Of a stretch of 64,000 bases of DNA, positions 35,501-47,575 are shown in pieces. Positions within the stretch are counted from its first letter, which is position 1, and each line of letters begins with the position of its first letter. The position numbers and the translations under genes were made by a program. The notes below the pieces were generated by a model. That model was given only the letters and a program-made list of their open reading frames with translations. It was not told the DNA's origin and made no database searches. The DNA is taken from the NCBI GenBank assembly GCA_022410635.1, contig JAJVDF010000958.1, forward strand, positions 79,051-143,050, written 5' to 3'. This DNA is from Tretioscincus oriximinensis (taxonomy: Eukaryota; Chordata; Lepidosauria; Squamata; Gymnophthalmidae).

Positions 35501-38295
35501 AAACTATAGTCCGGCCCCACAACGGTTTGAGGAAGAGTGAACTGGCCCCCTGCTTTAAAAGTTTGAGGATCCCTGCTTTAAAGTATAAGATTCAGTCACT
35601 CTAACCAACAAAAATGCTGGGTGTGAATAATAGGAATTGCATTCCTAAAACCATGAACACAAATGGGAAATGTTGCCTTTTAAATCCAGGGGGGAAATAA
35701 CATCAGCCTGTTGACATTAAAATGAGTTTAATATATGCCCAAAGGCCCAGAATTTCTATTTCGGATCATCTTTTGTTGGGCAAAAGAGATAGAATAGGAA
35801 TGCTGCTGGTGTACCGGTCACCCCGCTGCCCAGCAGCATCCCTAGCTGAGTTGGCAGAGGTGGTCTCTGATGTGGTGTTGGAGGCTCCTAGCACCGTGGT
35901 GCTGGGGGACTTCAACATCCATGCAGAGGCTATCCTCACTGGTCCTGCTCAGCTCTTCATGGCCNNNNNNNNNNNNNNNNNNNNNNNNNNNNNNNNNNNN
36001 NNNNNNNNNNNNNNNNNNNNNNNNNNNNNNNNNNNNNNNNNNNNNNNNNNNNNNNNNNNNNNNNNNNNNNNNNNNNNNNNNNNNNNNNNNNNNNNNNNNN
36101 NNNNNNNNNNNNNNNNNNNNNNNNNNNNNNNNNNNNNNNNNNNNNNNNNNNNNNNNNNNNNNNNNNNNNNNNNNNNNNNNNNNNNNNNNNNNNNNNNNNN
36201 NNNNNNNNNNNNNNNNNNNNNNNNNNNNNNNNNNNNNNNNNNNNNNNNNNNNNNNNNNNNNNNNNNNNNNNNNNNNNNNNNNNNNNNNNNNNNNNNNNNN
36301 NNNNNNNNNNNNNNNNNNNNNNNNNNNNNNNNNNNNNNNNNNNNNNNNNGGTGGCAGCGAAAAGGAATTATTTCTCTGTTACCATTGCGTCCTCAAGTAG
36401 CCGTCCAGCAGAGCTCTTTCGGGTGGTGAATGGCCTGATAAGATCTAGCCCAGNACATCAAGGGCAAAGGCCATCCAATAGCTGCTGTGACAAATTTNCA
36501 AGNCACTTTGAGAACAAAGTCACTCAGATTCGTGAGAGATTNNATGCCACACTTGTGAATAGCCCAGAGGAGGTGTCCAGAGAACTGTCTGGTCCAGTTA
36601 TCTTGGATCAGTTTCAATTATTGCGGCCTGATGATGTGGACAAGCTGTTTGTTGGGGTTCGGCCAACGTCATGCTCTCTGGATCCTTGCCCCTCCTGGCT
36701 GATAAAAGCAAGTCAGCAGGGTATGACCGGGTGGGTCCAGGGNGTGGTGAATGCTTCCNTGAGGGATGCGGGGGTCCCGCCGGCTCTTAANGAGACGGTG
36801 GTGCGCCCTCTCCTTAAGAAGCCTTCCCTGGACCCAGAAGAGTTAAACAACTACCGCCCGGTGGCCAACATACCCTTCCTGGGCAAGGTACTGGAGAGGG
36901 CTGTGGCTGTTCANNTGCAGGCATGCTTGGAAGAAGCGGATTATCTAGACNCATTTCAATCTGGCTTCAGGCCTAGTCACGGCACGGAAACTGCCTTGGT
37001 CGCCCTGGCTGATGACCTACTCCGGGAGAGGGATGGGGGCAATGCGACCCTGTTGGTTCTCCTGAATCTCTCAGCGGCTTTTGATACCATTGACCATGGG
37101 ATCCTCCTGGAGAGACTAAGGAGTTTAGGAGTTGGTGGCACTGCATTGCAGTGGTTCTGTTCCTATCTCCAAGGCCGCTTCCAGAGAGTGNTGGTGGGGG
37201 AGTCTTNCTNGACACCCTGGGAGCTCACTTGTGGGGTTCCTCAGGGGTCGATCCTCTCCCCCATGCTGTTCAACATCTATATGAAGCCGCTGGGAGAGGT
37301 CATCAGGAGATTTGGAGTAAAGTGCCATCAATATGCAGATGACACTCAGCTCCATCTCTCTGTCCCATCTGAATCAGGAGAGGCGGTTGAAGTGCTTGAC
37401 AGGTGCCTGGAGGCAGTGATGGGCTGGATGGNGGCCAATAAATTGAAGCTGAATCCAGACAAGACAGAGGTGCTGTGTGTTGGAGCATCCCGGGTTCGTG
37501 AAGTGGGGAGGCACCCTGTCCTTGGTGGGGTAGAATTACCCTATAAGGGACGGGTGCGAAATCTTGGGGTGCTTCTGGACTCTGCACTGACACTTGAAAA
37601 CCAGGTGGAGGCCATGGCCAGGAGTGCCTACTTCCAGTTACGTCTGGTTCGCCAGTTACGGCCACTTCTGAACAGGGATGATCTAGCCGCAGTAATCCAT
37701 GCTCTGGTAACTTCCAGATTGGACTATTGTAATGCGCTCTATATGGGGCTGCCCTTGAAAGCGGTTCGGAAGCTACAGCTGGTGCAGAATGCAGCCGCTA
37801 GACTGCTGACAGGGACAGCTGGCCGGACACACATCACACCGGTCTTGAAGGAGCTGCACTGGCTGCCCATTCGCTACCGAGCCCAATTCAAGGTTTTGAC
37901 TTTAACTTACAAGGCCCTAAATAACTTGGGCCCCAAATATCTAAAGGAAGGCCTTCTTCCATACCAACCTGCCCGTGCCTTAAGATCTGCAGGGGAGGCC
38001 CTCCTGGTGGTACCACCCCTTTCAACAGCCAGTGGAGNGGGAACCCGGGNTAGGGCCTTCTCAGTGGTTGCCCCTTGTCTTTGGAACAGTCTCCCCCTCG
38101 AGGTGCGTCTGTCATCATCGTTGTATTTTTTTAGAAGGTCCTTGAAGACGNACCTCTTTTGCCTGGCCTTTGGCTGAAGAAATGTCATCTTTATCCCTAC
38201 TTTTAAATATTGTTTTATACTTTTTTAATTTTTGTATTGACGTTTTACTGTTTTTGCCGCCCTGAGACCTTCGGGTATAGGGCGGTGTATAAGTA

Positions 38296-38331
<36 letters not shown>

Positions 38332-41300
38332 GATATTCAGAATATAAGAAGGAAAATGAAGAGCATTTTCATAGAATCCTAGGATTGGAAGGGGGCTGCA
38401 AAGTCCACCCCTGCTGCATGCAGGATTCCCGGAGCCACAGCAGGCGGATGGCTGCCCAGCCTGTGCCTGAAGGCTTCCAGGGAAGGAACTCGCCACCTTC
38501 TGCAGCAACCTGTTCAAAGCACCTCCACAAAAGACCTTTTCCCCAGTACGTCCCAAGGGCTTTGTCATCAGCTCTGCGATCACAAGCAGTCGCCTTCACC
38601 TGAGGCAAATGTACTTTGGTCTCTTCTGAACATACTTGGCTTGCACTGAAATGTAGCTTTTATTCCAAAGGTATCTCCAGGGCTGCCACATGTGAGAGGA
38701 ATAAATGCACTGGGGTTTAGCGAGAAAACTCTGGTAGTCGTTAAACAATAAAACCAAAATTAACATTTTTGTGAGTTAGTTCTATAGGCATCGCCAAGGC
38801 CTTTCCTCAGGCTCTGAGGGTTGGATTGCATGAGCCACATTTGATCCATGCAGCTATCAGGAAGGTTATTCCATATTTTGCAGATGTTGTTTAAGATTTT
38901 AAATCTTAGCTAAAAAGCTGGAATGCAGACTCCCCATACGGACACCCAGCGGCGCTATTTCCACAATGACATTATTCCACAATAACTTCTTATACTGGAA
39001 TAGTTACTCTGTGCCTGGGCATGCGGACCTCTTGTCAGGGCAGTAGGCGTGCATAAATACAGTGCCAGTGGAGTTGGAACTTGAAATTTTACACGCCCAG
39101 CCAGAGAAGCAGCCTAAAAAGGCTTAGGAAAAGAGTCAGGGGCNCTGTGTGCAGACCAGGCAGNCTCAGCTGTGTGTTTTAATGTACACTAAATTCCCTA
39201 AAGCACAAAGAAGGTCTCAAACATCTCCTCTGGCATAAAGGATATTCCAAAGCGCTTTATAGTGAAATGTGTGTTAAGCACCAGAAATGGAGGCTGTTTT
39301 TCCAGGAATAGTCAAAATATTTCCAACCTGATTAAACTGCATTTGCGATCCTGCAATAGGGGCATTTGGCACATTGATATCAACACGCAATTGGCACATG
39401 AAGACAAGGGTAAGTTTGGGGTTAGGGCGGAATGTAAATGTAAATAAATGTAAATAAATAAAATAATCTGACCGAGCAGAAGAAACAAACTCATCGCCTG
39501 CTCTGCGCAGGGTCAGATTGTTGGGCACCTATTTACACTGAGCTTTTGCTCTTAAATAGTTCAGCTATTATTACGAACATAAGAACATAAGAAGATCCGT
39601 ACTGGATCAGGCTGCAGCCCATCAAGTCCAGCCTTCCGTCCCACACAGAGGCCCACCAGATGCCCCTGGGAAACCTGAACAGAGGAAAGCAAAATATGCT
39701 CCTGNCCATGACTCCCTGCAAATGGCACTTCAGGAGTCCTGCCTGTGGCTCCACCTTGGAGGCAGCATCCAGGCATCCTTCCTAGGACCCATTGATACCC
39801 GAGACATTTCTGGCACGTTTGCATAAATTCTGATGTGTATTTTAGTANGTGCATGCACAGATGCACACATCGATGGTACTTTACAGAAATATATTTCCAA
39901 ATTAGTCAGAACAGAGTTTTGCACAGTTCTATTAATGAGAATGAGATTCCTTTTTCGTGCAGGAAAATATACACATGAAAGTGAAAAAAAAGTAATAAAA
40001 ATGAGAGAACCCACTTTTGCACTGAACTCCTCAAAGTCAGCTCAAAGTATTTATTTTATTTATTCATTTACATTTCTATACCGCTCTATATCCGAAGGTC
40101 TCAGCAAACATAAATTCAGCCACATCTAAAAGTAGGGAAAGGTCAGCCGTGAATTCCACTGNATGGAAAGTAACCCTGTTTTGATGTCTCTTTGGTCCTT
40201 TAGACGGTTGTAACCTTAGAAAAAGGGGCTCTGGTTCAAGTGCAGAAGTGGAATGGGAAAGAATCGACCATCAGGAGAAAACTTGTGGATGGCAAGATGG
40301 TGGTGGTAAGTGACAAGATGGGCGCCCCCTCCTTTCCCTTTCAAGGCAGCCTCACACCCAAGGCCAGCCAGGAAGCAGCACCTGCTGGACTGAAACTGGC
40401 TTCACTGCTGCTGCAGAACTCAAGCACAAGAGCCCCGGAGGAGGAGGGCGGCACAGCAGGGGGAGCTGGGGGTTTAGCCAAGCAGGCCACAAGAAGGGCC
40501 ATTTAACATACATCAGGCAAGTGTAAACGGCTAGCAGAAAGCTCAAGGTGATCTTCCCCCGGGTAAAGCCAGAACAGGGACAGAAACAAACTTGACCAGT
40601 TGTCAGCTGAACTGCTGCCTGTGGCCAGAGGNTCTTGCAGGACGAGGAGGGAGGATGCCACTCATCCAGGCGTCATTGTGACCAGGGGGTTTTAAATATT
40701 CTGCACAATACTTACGGACTGCAGAAAGGTTTTCCATCAAGGCGTTCCAGAGTATATTATTTTGACCAAAGGGGCTGTTTGAACTGGGCCACGGCTGTAA
40801 GAAGGCAGGATCGTGCCCACTTAATGCAAACTCTGCTAGAGGTTTATTCCAGGTTTTGCAGCAATGGCAGTCAATGACCGAGAACAAAGGGAAGGCTTGG
40901 GGGCACCAAGGCCCCATTTTCTTTACTCTTTTTCGTACGCTAGGATGCCTGGATTGCTCCAGAGTCCACTGACTCTCCCCTCTAACGTAGGGAAAGCATA
41001 AGGCAGAGTCGGCTTCAAAAAGCACTGGGGAAAAGCANCTGCCCAGGCACCTTCCCCCAGGGCCGGCCGATGCGCTGAGCACCACCGTCTTGGCCAGCAC
41101 TTGCGGGGCCACCGGAAAGCCTGTGCAGCAAAACGACCTTTGGGAGAAGAGGGAAGTGGCTATTGGGGCTCTCAAAGCTTTGGTGTGACCCCAGAAGGAC
41201 AAAGGGGGCAGCAGCTCCTGATGTGTCCCAGCTGAAGCTTCGTCACGGGTATAAGGTGGAGCTTAGGGCCAGAGGGAAGCCGCTTCTGTTCTGAATCCGG

Positions 41301-41691
41301 CGGCTTCCCATTGAGTTGGAGGTTGTTGCCTCAGCCAAAGGCCAGGCCAGTGTTAAGGCATCTGTTAACATAAACGTAACTTTTCTGGATATTTTGGGCA
41401 GCTAAGAGCTGTGACGCTGCTTCCCGTGGAACTTCAGCCCCACTTTTCTGCATGTATAACAAGCTTAGATCTTTCTCAGGGCTGGGGGCAGAACACACCA
41501 GGTGCCACGTGGTGCAATGATTCACTGTGGAAATTAGCAGTGATTTTGTTCTAAACGCCAAGGCTCCCCTGGCCAAGGGCAGCTCTGACCCTTTCCAAAC
41601 CAGCCTCCTTCGGGTCTCACCAATGCCACTTCTCTTTCAGGAAAGTGTCACAAAAGGCGTCACGAGCACCAGAGTCTACGAGAAGATTTGA
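32513..41691 (+). CDS. PMP2: Myelin P2-type fatty acid binding protein (PMP2/FABP8-like), 4 exons
   Basis: This gene encodes a 132-residue FABP whose mammalian relative binds fatty acids and myelin membranes. Exons are 32513-32585, 34381-34553, 40204-40305 and 41641-41691, with the same lengths and phases as the FABP4-like neighbour. The diagnostic [13 protein letters not shown] in exon 2 and [17 protein letters not shown] point to PMP2. R107, R127 and Y129 are all present, so fatty acid binding should be kept. Oddities are D18 of the FABP signature changed to G (SENYGDY), K32 changed to T, and ESVTKG where ECxMKG is usual, so C118 and M120 are lost. Frame and splice sites are clean, so it looks functional rather than a pseudogene. 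Introns are about 1.8, 5.65 and 1.3 kb. Intron 2 holds an L2 element and an assembly gap. Confidence 0.92.
33424..33515 (-). mobile_element. CR1 3' end, minus strand, in PMP2 intron 1
   Basis: CATAAGAACCTAAGAAGAGC, then CTGGATCAGGCCACAGCCC, is the reversed TTATGTTC-type end. Confidence 0.75.
33516..33800 (-). mobile_element. Penelope-like element relic in PMP2 intron 1
   Basis: The 13-mer CTGAAGAAGTAGA occurs on the minus strand (33715-33727), next to CCAGCCCCAGCAGAAACACTTGC. The latter string looks like the 5' neighbour of the Penelope-like core. It is heavily decayed. Confidence 0.4.
34381..34553 (+). CDS. PMP2: PMP2-like exon 2
   Basis: This 173-base exon follows AAACCAACAG and ends at AAG|GTAAAG. 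It carries [12 protein letters not shown] and the end ADNRKTK, the strongest evidence for PMP2 identity. Confidence 0.93.
35285..35575. mobile_element. hAT miniature transposon with 8-bp target duplication
   Basis: The 291-base element begins CAGGGTCTCAAACTGC and ends AAGTTTGAGGATCCCTG, inverted termini of the hAT type. Both flanks are CTTTAAAG (35277-35284 and 35576-35583), a perfect 8-base target duplication. It lies in PMP2 intron 2. No transposase frame is present. Confidence 0.9.
35690..38331 (+). mobile_element. L2 LINE in PMP2 intron 2
   Basis: This 5'-truncated L2 begins in the endonuclease ([14 protein letters not shown], near 35885-35930). It is interrupted by the N gap at 35965-36349 and then stays open from 36351 to 38177 (about 608 codons). 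Visible blocks are [63 protein letters not shown], the catalytic [23 protein letters not shown], and the C-terminal [14 protein letters not shown]. The 3' end has GCCGCCCTGAGACCTTCGGG and an AAATAAAT run. The absence of stops suggests a fairly recent insertion. Confidence 0.93.
35965..36349. other. Assembly gap (385 N)
   Basis: This unbroken run of N lies inside the L2 element. The true length is unknown, and the reading frame differs on the two sides. Confidence 1.
38369..38570 (-). mobile_element. CR1 3' end, minus strand, old
   Basis: CATAGAATCCTAGGATTGG, then CAGCCTGTGCCTGAAGGC, resembles a reversed, diverged CR1 terminus. Confidence 0.65.
39574..39805 (-). mobile_element. CR1 3' end, minus strand
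   Basis: GAACATAAGAACATAAGAAG followed by the subfamily 3' UTR, in the last part of PMP2 intron 2. Confidence 0.8.
40204..40305 (+). CDS. PMP2: PMP2-like exon 3
   Basis: This 102-base exon follows GGTCCTTTAG and ends at GTG|GTAAGT. It encodes [18 protein letters not shown], including ligand-binding R107. Confidence 0.93.
40310..41635. other. PMP2 intron 3, no repeat recognised
   Basis: Unique-looking intron. The 199-codon minus-strand frame (40603-41202) contains Ns and no domain. Confidence 0.45.
41641..41691 (+). CDS. PMP2: PMP2-like exon 4 with stop
   Basis: This exon follows TTCTCTTTCAG and encodes [16 protein letters not shown] and a TGA. S118 replaces the cysteine usual at this position in PMP2 and FABP4. 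Confidence 0.92.
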   Translation, partial: ESVTKGVTSTRVYEKI

Positions 41692-41852
41692 CGGTTTCCA
41701 GGATCCCAGTGGCTCTAATTCTCCAGACCTTCATCATTTATGGCCGTCAGCAAGCTTGTCCATCACATTCTTTTTCGTCCCTTTGTTTGGTTAGAGAACT
41801 AAAATATTAGTTTAAAAAATCTCTATGTAAGCAAATGTGGCGTTTCTGTTCC

Positions 41853-41858
41853 AATAAA
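41853..41858 (+). promoter_or_regulatory. PMP2: PMP2-like polyadenylation signal
   Basis: AATAAA lies 162 bases after the stop, followed by a T-rich stretch (ATCATTTTTTCC). This is the likely 3' end of the transcript. Confidence 0.7.
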
Positions 41859-42361
41859 TATCATTTTTTCCTTGGAATGTGGGCACAGTGTCAGTCCTGC
41901 AACCTCAAACTGCCTTCCTGCCAGGCCCTGCCAGTGTCCTGGGGAGGCTCCAGGGGTTGCCAAAGATGCTGCCTCTCCAGGCTCCATCCCACTGCAGCCG
42001 CAGCCACCGGGAGGTCAGGATCCAACCCCTGAAGAGCTGCGGCCCTCATGCCCTGCCGGTGATGACGGAGGTGGGTCAGCCTCCGAGTCTCCCTGCTAGG
42101 CCACACAGGTTCACGCTTGGGGAGCAAGAGTGTCAGGGAGAAATCAGCTCATCAGTTGGCCTCCACCACTAGCACAGAAGGAACCCTGAAGCCATGTGCC
42201 CAGGAGAATTTCCCTCACTGCCAGAAGCTTCTTGGTGTCCCTGTAGGCGGCTTCCACACTCCAGACAGGGGGGTTCCTGGGAGGGGGGAAGGCGTTTCGT
42301 CCTTCCTTAGGTCTCCTGTTTTGGAACCACAGTGCTGGGCACTCGTTCTCCAGGTAGCAAT

Positions 42362-42895
42362 AAGAACATAAGAACATAAGAAGAGCCATACTGGATCAGC
42401 CACAGCCCATCGAGTCCAGCATTCTGTGTCACACAGAGGCCCACCAGATGCACCTGGGCAGTCCAAACAGAGGAAATCAAAATATGCTGCTCCTGTTCGT
42501 GACTCCCTGCAAATGGTATTTCAAGAGTCCTGCCTGTTGCTCCATCCCGGAGGCNACATCCAGACAACTATCNTAGTATCCATTTATACCCTTAGTNTCC
42601 ATAAACCTGTCTAGTCCTGTCTTGAAACTATCCAAGCTGTTACCTACCACTACCTCTTCAGGAAGTAAATTCCACAGGCCGATGACCCTCTGGCTGAAAA
42701 AATACTTTCCTTTGTCTGTTCTCACTTTTCTACCCATCAGTTTTAAGGAGGGCCCTCTGGTCCTTGTGTTGTGTGATAGAGAAAACATTTTTTCTCTATT
42801 CACCCTGTCGATCCCATGCATGATTTTGTACACTTCAATCAGATCACCCCTCAAACGTCTCCTTTCAAGGCTGAAGAGGCCCAGACGTTGCAGCC
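42362..42895 (-). mobile_element. CR1 3' end, minus strand
   Basis: It starts AAGAACATAAGAACATAAGA and reads back into the coding tail (minus-strand GLWNLLPEEVVVGNSLDSFK). Confidence 0.82.
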
Positions 42896-42899
42896 AATG

Positions 42900-44580
42900 T
42901 CCGTGGGTGGCACATGCAGCAAAAGAGGAGGGTCCAGGGAACGTGAAAGTGGCTGGGATGAAACGATCCCTTGATGCTGCTGCTAAAGAACTGGCCACCT
43001 CGGGGTCTGGTGCCTCTCCGCCTGCGCACAGCACCTTTAGGAGGGAGAGTTTGATTAAACCGACGTTGGTGGAGGAGGAACATGGGGCTGATCTTCCTGC
43101 AAAGCTTCCACATTGAAGTGTCAAAGGACATAGGGAACTAGGTCCTTAAAGGCAAGCCAGACACTGAGGTGTCAAGCTGGTCGGAGGGATGGTCAGTGCG
43201 AGCTCTGGCCCTGCAAGAGCTGAGCCAAGGAGCCGCCTTGTCATTGAATCCAGGAATTGGTGGCCATGTTCACGTTCTTGCACACATAGCTCCATGTTGA
43301 TCTCTGGTGGATGAATGTTTGTGGGCTTTTTCAGAAGTCAGAGGGACCCCAAAACCTGTGCGTGATAGGAAGGTAGATGAGAGCCTGCTGGAAAAGGGTG
43401 GACAAGGAAGAGAGCAACCAGCTGGGCAGCTCTCATCCAGTGACCAGCCTGGCCCCTCGTGTTCACCCTGCAGGAAAAGTTTGAGAAGTCAGAGGAGGGA
43501 AAGGAAGTTGATTCCAGAGTCTTCCGTGTGATTCTGTGCAAAGGTCCCACTGCTGCCCGTGGCCCCTGGAGCCGCCTGATGTGGCCCCCAAGGTGGCAGC
43601 ACACACAGGACACAGGTGGAGACCTGGCTCTGGCTCAGCCTTGCTCAGGGGACCTTTGGGTGGGAGGCCGTTGGCCCAGGGCAGAGAGAAGAAAAGGGGG
43701 AGAAGAGCTGGGAATGTGCAGGACAGGGAGGAAGGAAGGCCGGGGTGTCAAAAAAGGGACCCCTGGACTTGCCTCAGGCCTCCATTTTCCTTCTGGGCTG
43801 GGGTGGAAAATGCCAGCAGCCTCTTGCTGTTCAGTGGGAAGGTAAAAGCCTTACGGGCAGCCAGGCACACGGGACCCATTAGTGTCACTTATTCACTGCT
43901 CTCCTTCCACCAAAAGGAATCTATATCATCGATGGGGACAAAGAGAAGAGGCTCCAGGAGAAGAGGGGCGGGAGCAGCCGAGGCACAGAAANGGCCTCGT
44001 CGCAACTGGGGGCCCTTGGGCTTTTTCGGGACTCCTGGGGGATCTGGAAGGGGCTGTTTATCAAGGAGGAAATTCCTGCATATTTTGCTCCTTGCGCACG
44101 AGGCTCTGCACTGGGCAAGAGGCCATTCGGCTTCAGCTGGGAAAACAGTTGCCGGAGCGAAACAATCGTACCATTTGGACCAAAGGGCAAAACATAATTA
44201 GAAATTAATGAGCCCCAAAGGCTCCCGAGGGCAGAGCTGCTCCTCAGGCCATTTGTGTGGCTGAACAGCATCAGCGCGCCCACTGACCCGCCTGTGCTTT
44301 GAAGGCCTGAAGTCGGAGGTGCTTGAGGTGGGCTGCCAGGGGCTCATTTACAGGCTCCTTCGGACAGGGCCTAGCGCTGGAGCCGCCTCTCGAGGGGCTG
44401 TAGGTGGGCAAGCAGCCAGCGTGTGGCCTGAGAAGCTGTAGGCAAAGGTGGGCAACTGAAGGCCTGATTTGGGGACTTTGGGACACCGGCTGGGAGCGGA
44501 ACAAGGGCTGCACTATGGTCAGATATCCTGGGGGGAAGCAGATGGTGCTTTGTTCCAGGACACGTAGATGTCATAGGATG
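42900..44580. other. Intergenic, no gene recognised
   Basis: Several overlapping plus-strand frames (43459-44208) are low-complexity and share no motif with known families. No repeat is recognised. Confidence 0.45.
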
Positions 44581-44584
44581 AGGA

Positions 44585-44800
44585 CGGGGGGTTCATACCC
44601 TTCTCTCACCCGAAGGGGCTCAAAGCGGCTTTTCCTCCCCATCCCTGAGATGATGGTCCCTGTTCCCTTGCTAACAAAAGCTGCTTTGTGAACACCTAAG
44701 TTGGCTGAAGCTGAAGCCAGTAGGGCCGCAGACCCCTCTTCATGGCAGACACGTGGGCCGCGAACACACGGTCCCTCTGTTCTTAACCTCTGCACCAATT
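44585..44800 (-). mobile_element. tRNA-derived SINE (second family), minus strand
   Basis: CACCCGAAGGGGCTCAAAGC, AGTTGGCTGAAGCTGAAGCC and TTCTTAACCTCTGCACCAA line up with the fragments at 12840 and 13508. Confidence 0.5.
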
Positions 44801-45544
44801 TATCAGGGGCTGGAAAGGTGCCTCCTTGGATTTCTTTAGCAGCCTGCAGGAAAATCCTCCCTCTTCGCCCTTGGACTGTCCTGTGCCTCCCTCTGCCTTC
44901 TCTCCTTCCAAGGAGGGTGGGTGGCTTGGAGGGAGAGGATGCAGCTCTGAAAACATTTTATTAGTGTGTCTCAGTTTTCTTGATCTTTTGTTCCCCTCCT
45001 GGGACCAATGGTGAAGGGCAAAATATAAATCATTTTAAATAAAAATAAATAAATAAAATGCAAGCGGCATGGGCTATCCAGTGTGATCAAGGAATGGGGA
45101 ATCGCCCTCTTCCAATAAGCTGCTGAGTTTCTAGTTTGAAAGTTTACTAAAAGTGAGAAAATGAGGCTCAGAAAGCTTCTCTTGGGTGCAGCCCGACGCC
45201 CAAAGACCCATGTGGACGACACCGAAACCCATCAAGAATCCCAAGGGGCCTGATCCCAGGCACGTTCCTTGCAAGGACTTCGTGGTGCCCAAGGAACACG
45301 GCAAGCAGCTGTTTTTAAGGCAGACACTGGCTCTGTGTTCCAGTCGAGGCCTTGCCAGTGATGGGATGCTGACCAGACCATAGGTGAAAGGAGCCTGATA
45401 TATCCTCCAGATGGTTATGAGGATGAGGACCCTTATTTGAGCCAGGCAAAAGGTTCAAGATGGAACTCAGGCTACGAACCATCTTGGGGTTTGGCGACCC
45501 TTATGCAGCCCTTGTGCAGGCCAGGAATCAGCCCTTGTGCAGAG

Positions 45545-45945
45545 GAACCAGCTTTGTTCTCACTGGCACTTGGGAGGACCAGAAGCAATGGGATGGAGCA
45601 ACAAGGAAGGAGGTGCAGATTAGATATCAGAAAAAACCTTCTGACCCTAAGGGTGGGGCCGGTTTCCCCAGGGGGTGATGAGTTCTCCTTCACTGGAAGG
45701 CTTCAAAGGGAGGCTGGGATGACTTACTGCCCTGAGGTTGAATCCCTGGAGCCCGGAGATCCCTTCCAACTCTATGATTCTACGGAACTACAAGGGAGGT
45801 TCTCCTTCACTTCAAACCGAGGTTGGGTAGCTTTGGTTTGGGATGGTTTAGAGAATCCTGCGTTGACCAGGAAGGGGCGTGTGTGTGCTTGAACCCCATG
45901 ACCCTGGAGGTCCCGCCCAACTCTAGAATTCTGTGACTCTACTAG
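45545..45945 (+). mobile_element. Two CR1 3' ends in tandem
   Basis: One terminus ends at about 45783 (CTCTATGATTCTACGGAAC). A second, more diverged one ends at about 45943 (GAATTCTGTGACTCTAC). Confidence 0.65.
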
Positions 45946-47097
45946 GCAGGCTTGCTGTCGAGATTCTTTATTAACGTGTATGGGGGGAACAAACCGTTTC
46001 TTAGTACAGAAAACTCATAGATTTTANTATTTCAGTAGTGATCCCTACAGACCTTAAGACATGGGCAGGTCAAGATGGGACACAGTCATCCTTTAGATAT
46101 TTGGGCTGCACTTCAGGATAGAGCTTGCATGGCAGGCTCCTTTCCCTCCATAGCCTACGTTTGCGGGTGTGTGGCTAGCTCCTATTCAGAGACAGAGCCC
46201 AGACTAAGGCTCTGGAGGGACAGGAGCCACTGTAGCAAACTGGCAGCCATGACATTGCAAACCTCTCCGGAGAGGTCGGACGCTCCCTCCTTCCCTCCCG
46301 CCTAACCCTGCAGCACAGCTGACCTTGGACCACTGCCTTCGATTCACAAGAGCAACAGTCCTGCCTTCCCCTCCCCTGTGGGTTCTGGGGAGCATTTAGC
46401 GGAGTTCCCTTGTAACGACGGCAGCCGCTGGGCCTGACCCCCTTCGCTCTCTGGCCTCCCATTCCTGCGAAGTGACTTCTGCTCTGCCCGGGCCTTGGGC
46501 CGCCTNCAGGCCCCCGTATCCGGCTGAGGATTCTGGGATTGTACCAGAACAGGTCTTGACTTGGCCCCGGACGACTCTCTGCTTTCCCATAAGGCTTTTC
46601 TGGCTGTAATTAAAAACCGCAGAAAGATCAAAAGCAACTTAATTGCTTGATGCTTCCTTACATTTATTTTCTCCTCACTTTTATGCCAAATTTTCATTGC
46701 CAGAGGTGAAGCTGGTATTATTTCATGCTACGGCACTGAAAATCTCACAAGATCAACAGAAATAATACAGAAATCAACAGAAATGGGGTCTGAGACAGTG
46801 GGAGTTGCTCCAGTTTCTACAGAGCAGCGTTTGATGCATCCANTCTCAAGGCTTCCTTGCCCTACCAGAGATCACCATGTGACCCAGTGATTACACAATG
46901 GCTTCTCCACAGCCTGAAGATCTGGGCTGACCAGGCATCGGGTGCTGCTCACCTGGGGATTTCAACGGCACAGAACCCCCTTTCCTTGGGCTACGATGCC
47001 GTGAGGGGCATTGAACCACGCGGTACTCTTGGCTTCCGGTCGTAGAGGAAGCAGCTTATGGTTCACCATCAGGTACACCTATGAACCAGGTGAACGC

Positions 47098-47575
47098 CGT
47101 GCTTGGTATCCTGTGTTCAATTCCAGACATCTCAATTTAAAAGGGACGCTGGTAAACTAGAGCAAGTTCAAAAGAGAGTGANAAGGATGGTGAGTGGCCT
47201 GGAAATCATGAAGTCCTGTGAGGAAGGATTAAAAGGTCTGGGGATGTTTAGTCTGCAGAAGGGAAGGCTGGGAGGAGACCTGATAGCTGCTTACAAGTAC
47301 CTAAATAGATGTCACAGAGCAGAATCAGCCCCGTTCTCATTGGAGCACGGAAGGCCTAGAAATAATGGGACAAAACTGCAGGGAAGTAGATTTGGATTCA
47401 ATTTCAGAAAAAAACCTTTCTGATAGGAAGGCTGTTGGGCCAGTGGAATAGCAGTGGCCACAAGGGGTGATGAGCTTTCCTGGGAGCCTCCAAGCAAAGC
47501 CTTGGCAGCCCTGAGCCCGGGGTGGCTTAGAGGACCCTGCATTGAGGAAGGGGTTGGACCTCATGAAGGCCCGTA
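47098..47575 (+). mobile_element. CR1 3' end, diverged
   Basis: AACTAGAGCAAGTTCAAAAG leads through CTGATAGCTGCTTACAAGTA to a 3' UTR with GGACCCTGCATTGAGG. It lacks the terminal repeat. Confidence 0.7.

Noticed and set aside
43460..43545. Possible exon after CACCCTGCAG (GAAAAGTTTGAGAAG)
   Set aside because: The acceptor is weak, no donor or partner exon is found, and the peptide is not recognised.
43459..44208. Overlapping plus-strand frames of up to 221 codons
   Set aside because: Composition is low-complexity (Gly, Arg, Lys), an N is included, no domain is seen, and there is no upstream promoter or splice support.
45186..45383. Pro/Lys-rich 65-codon frame
   Set aside because: Too short, no ATG-proximal promoter, no splice sites and no recognised family.
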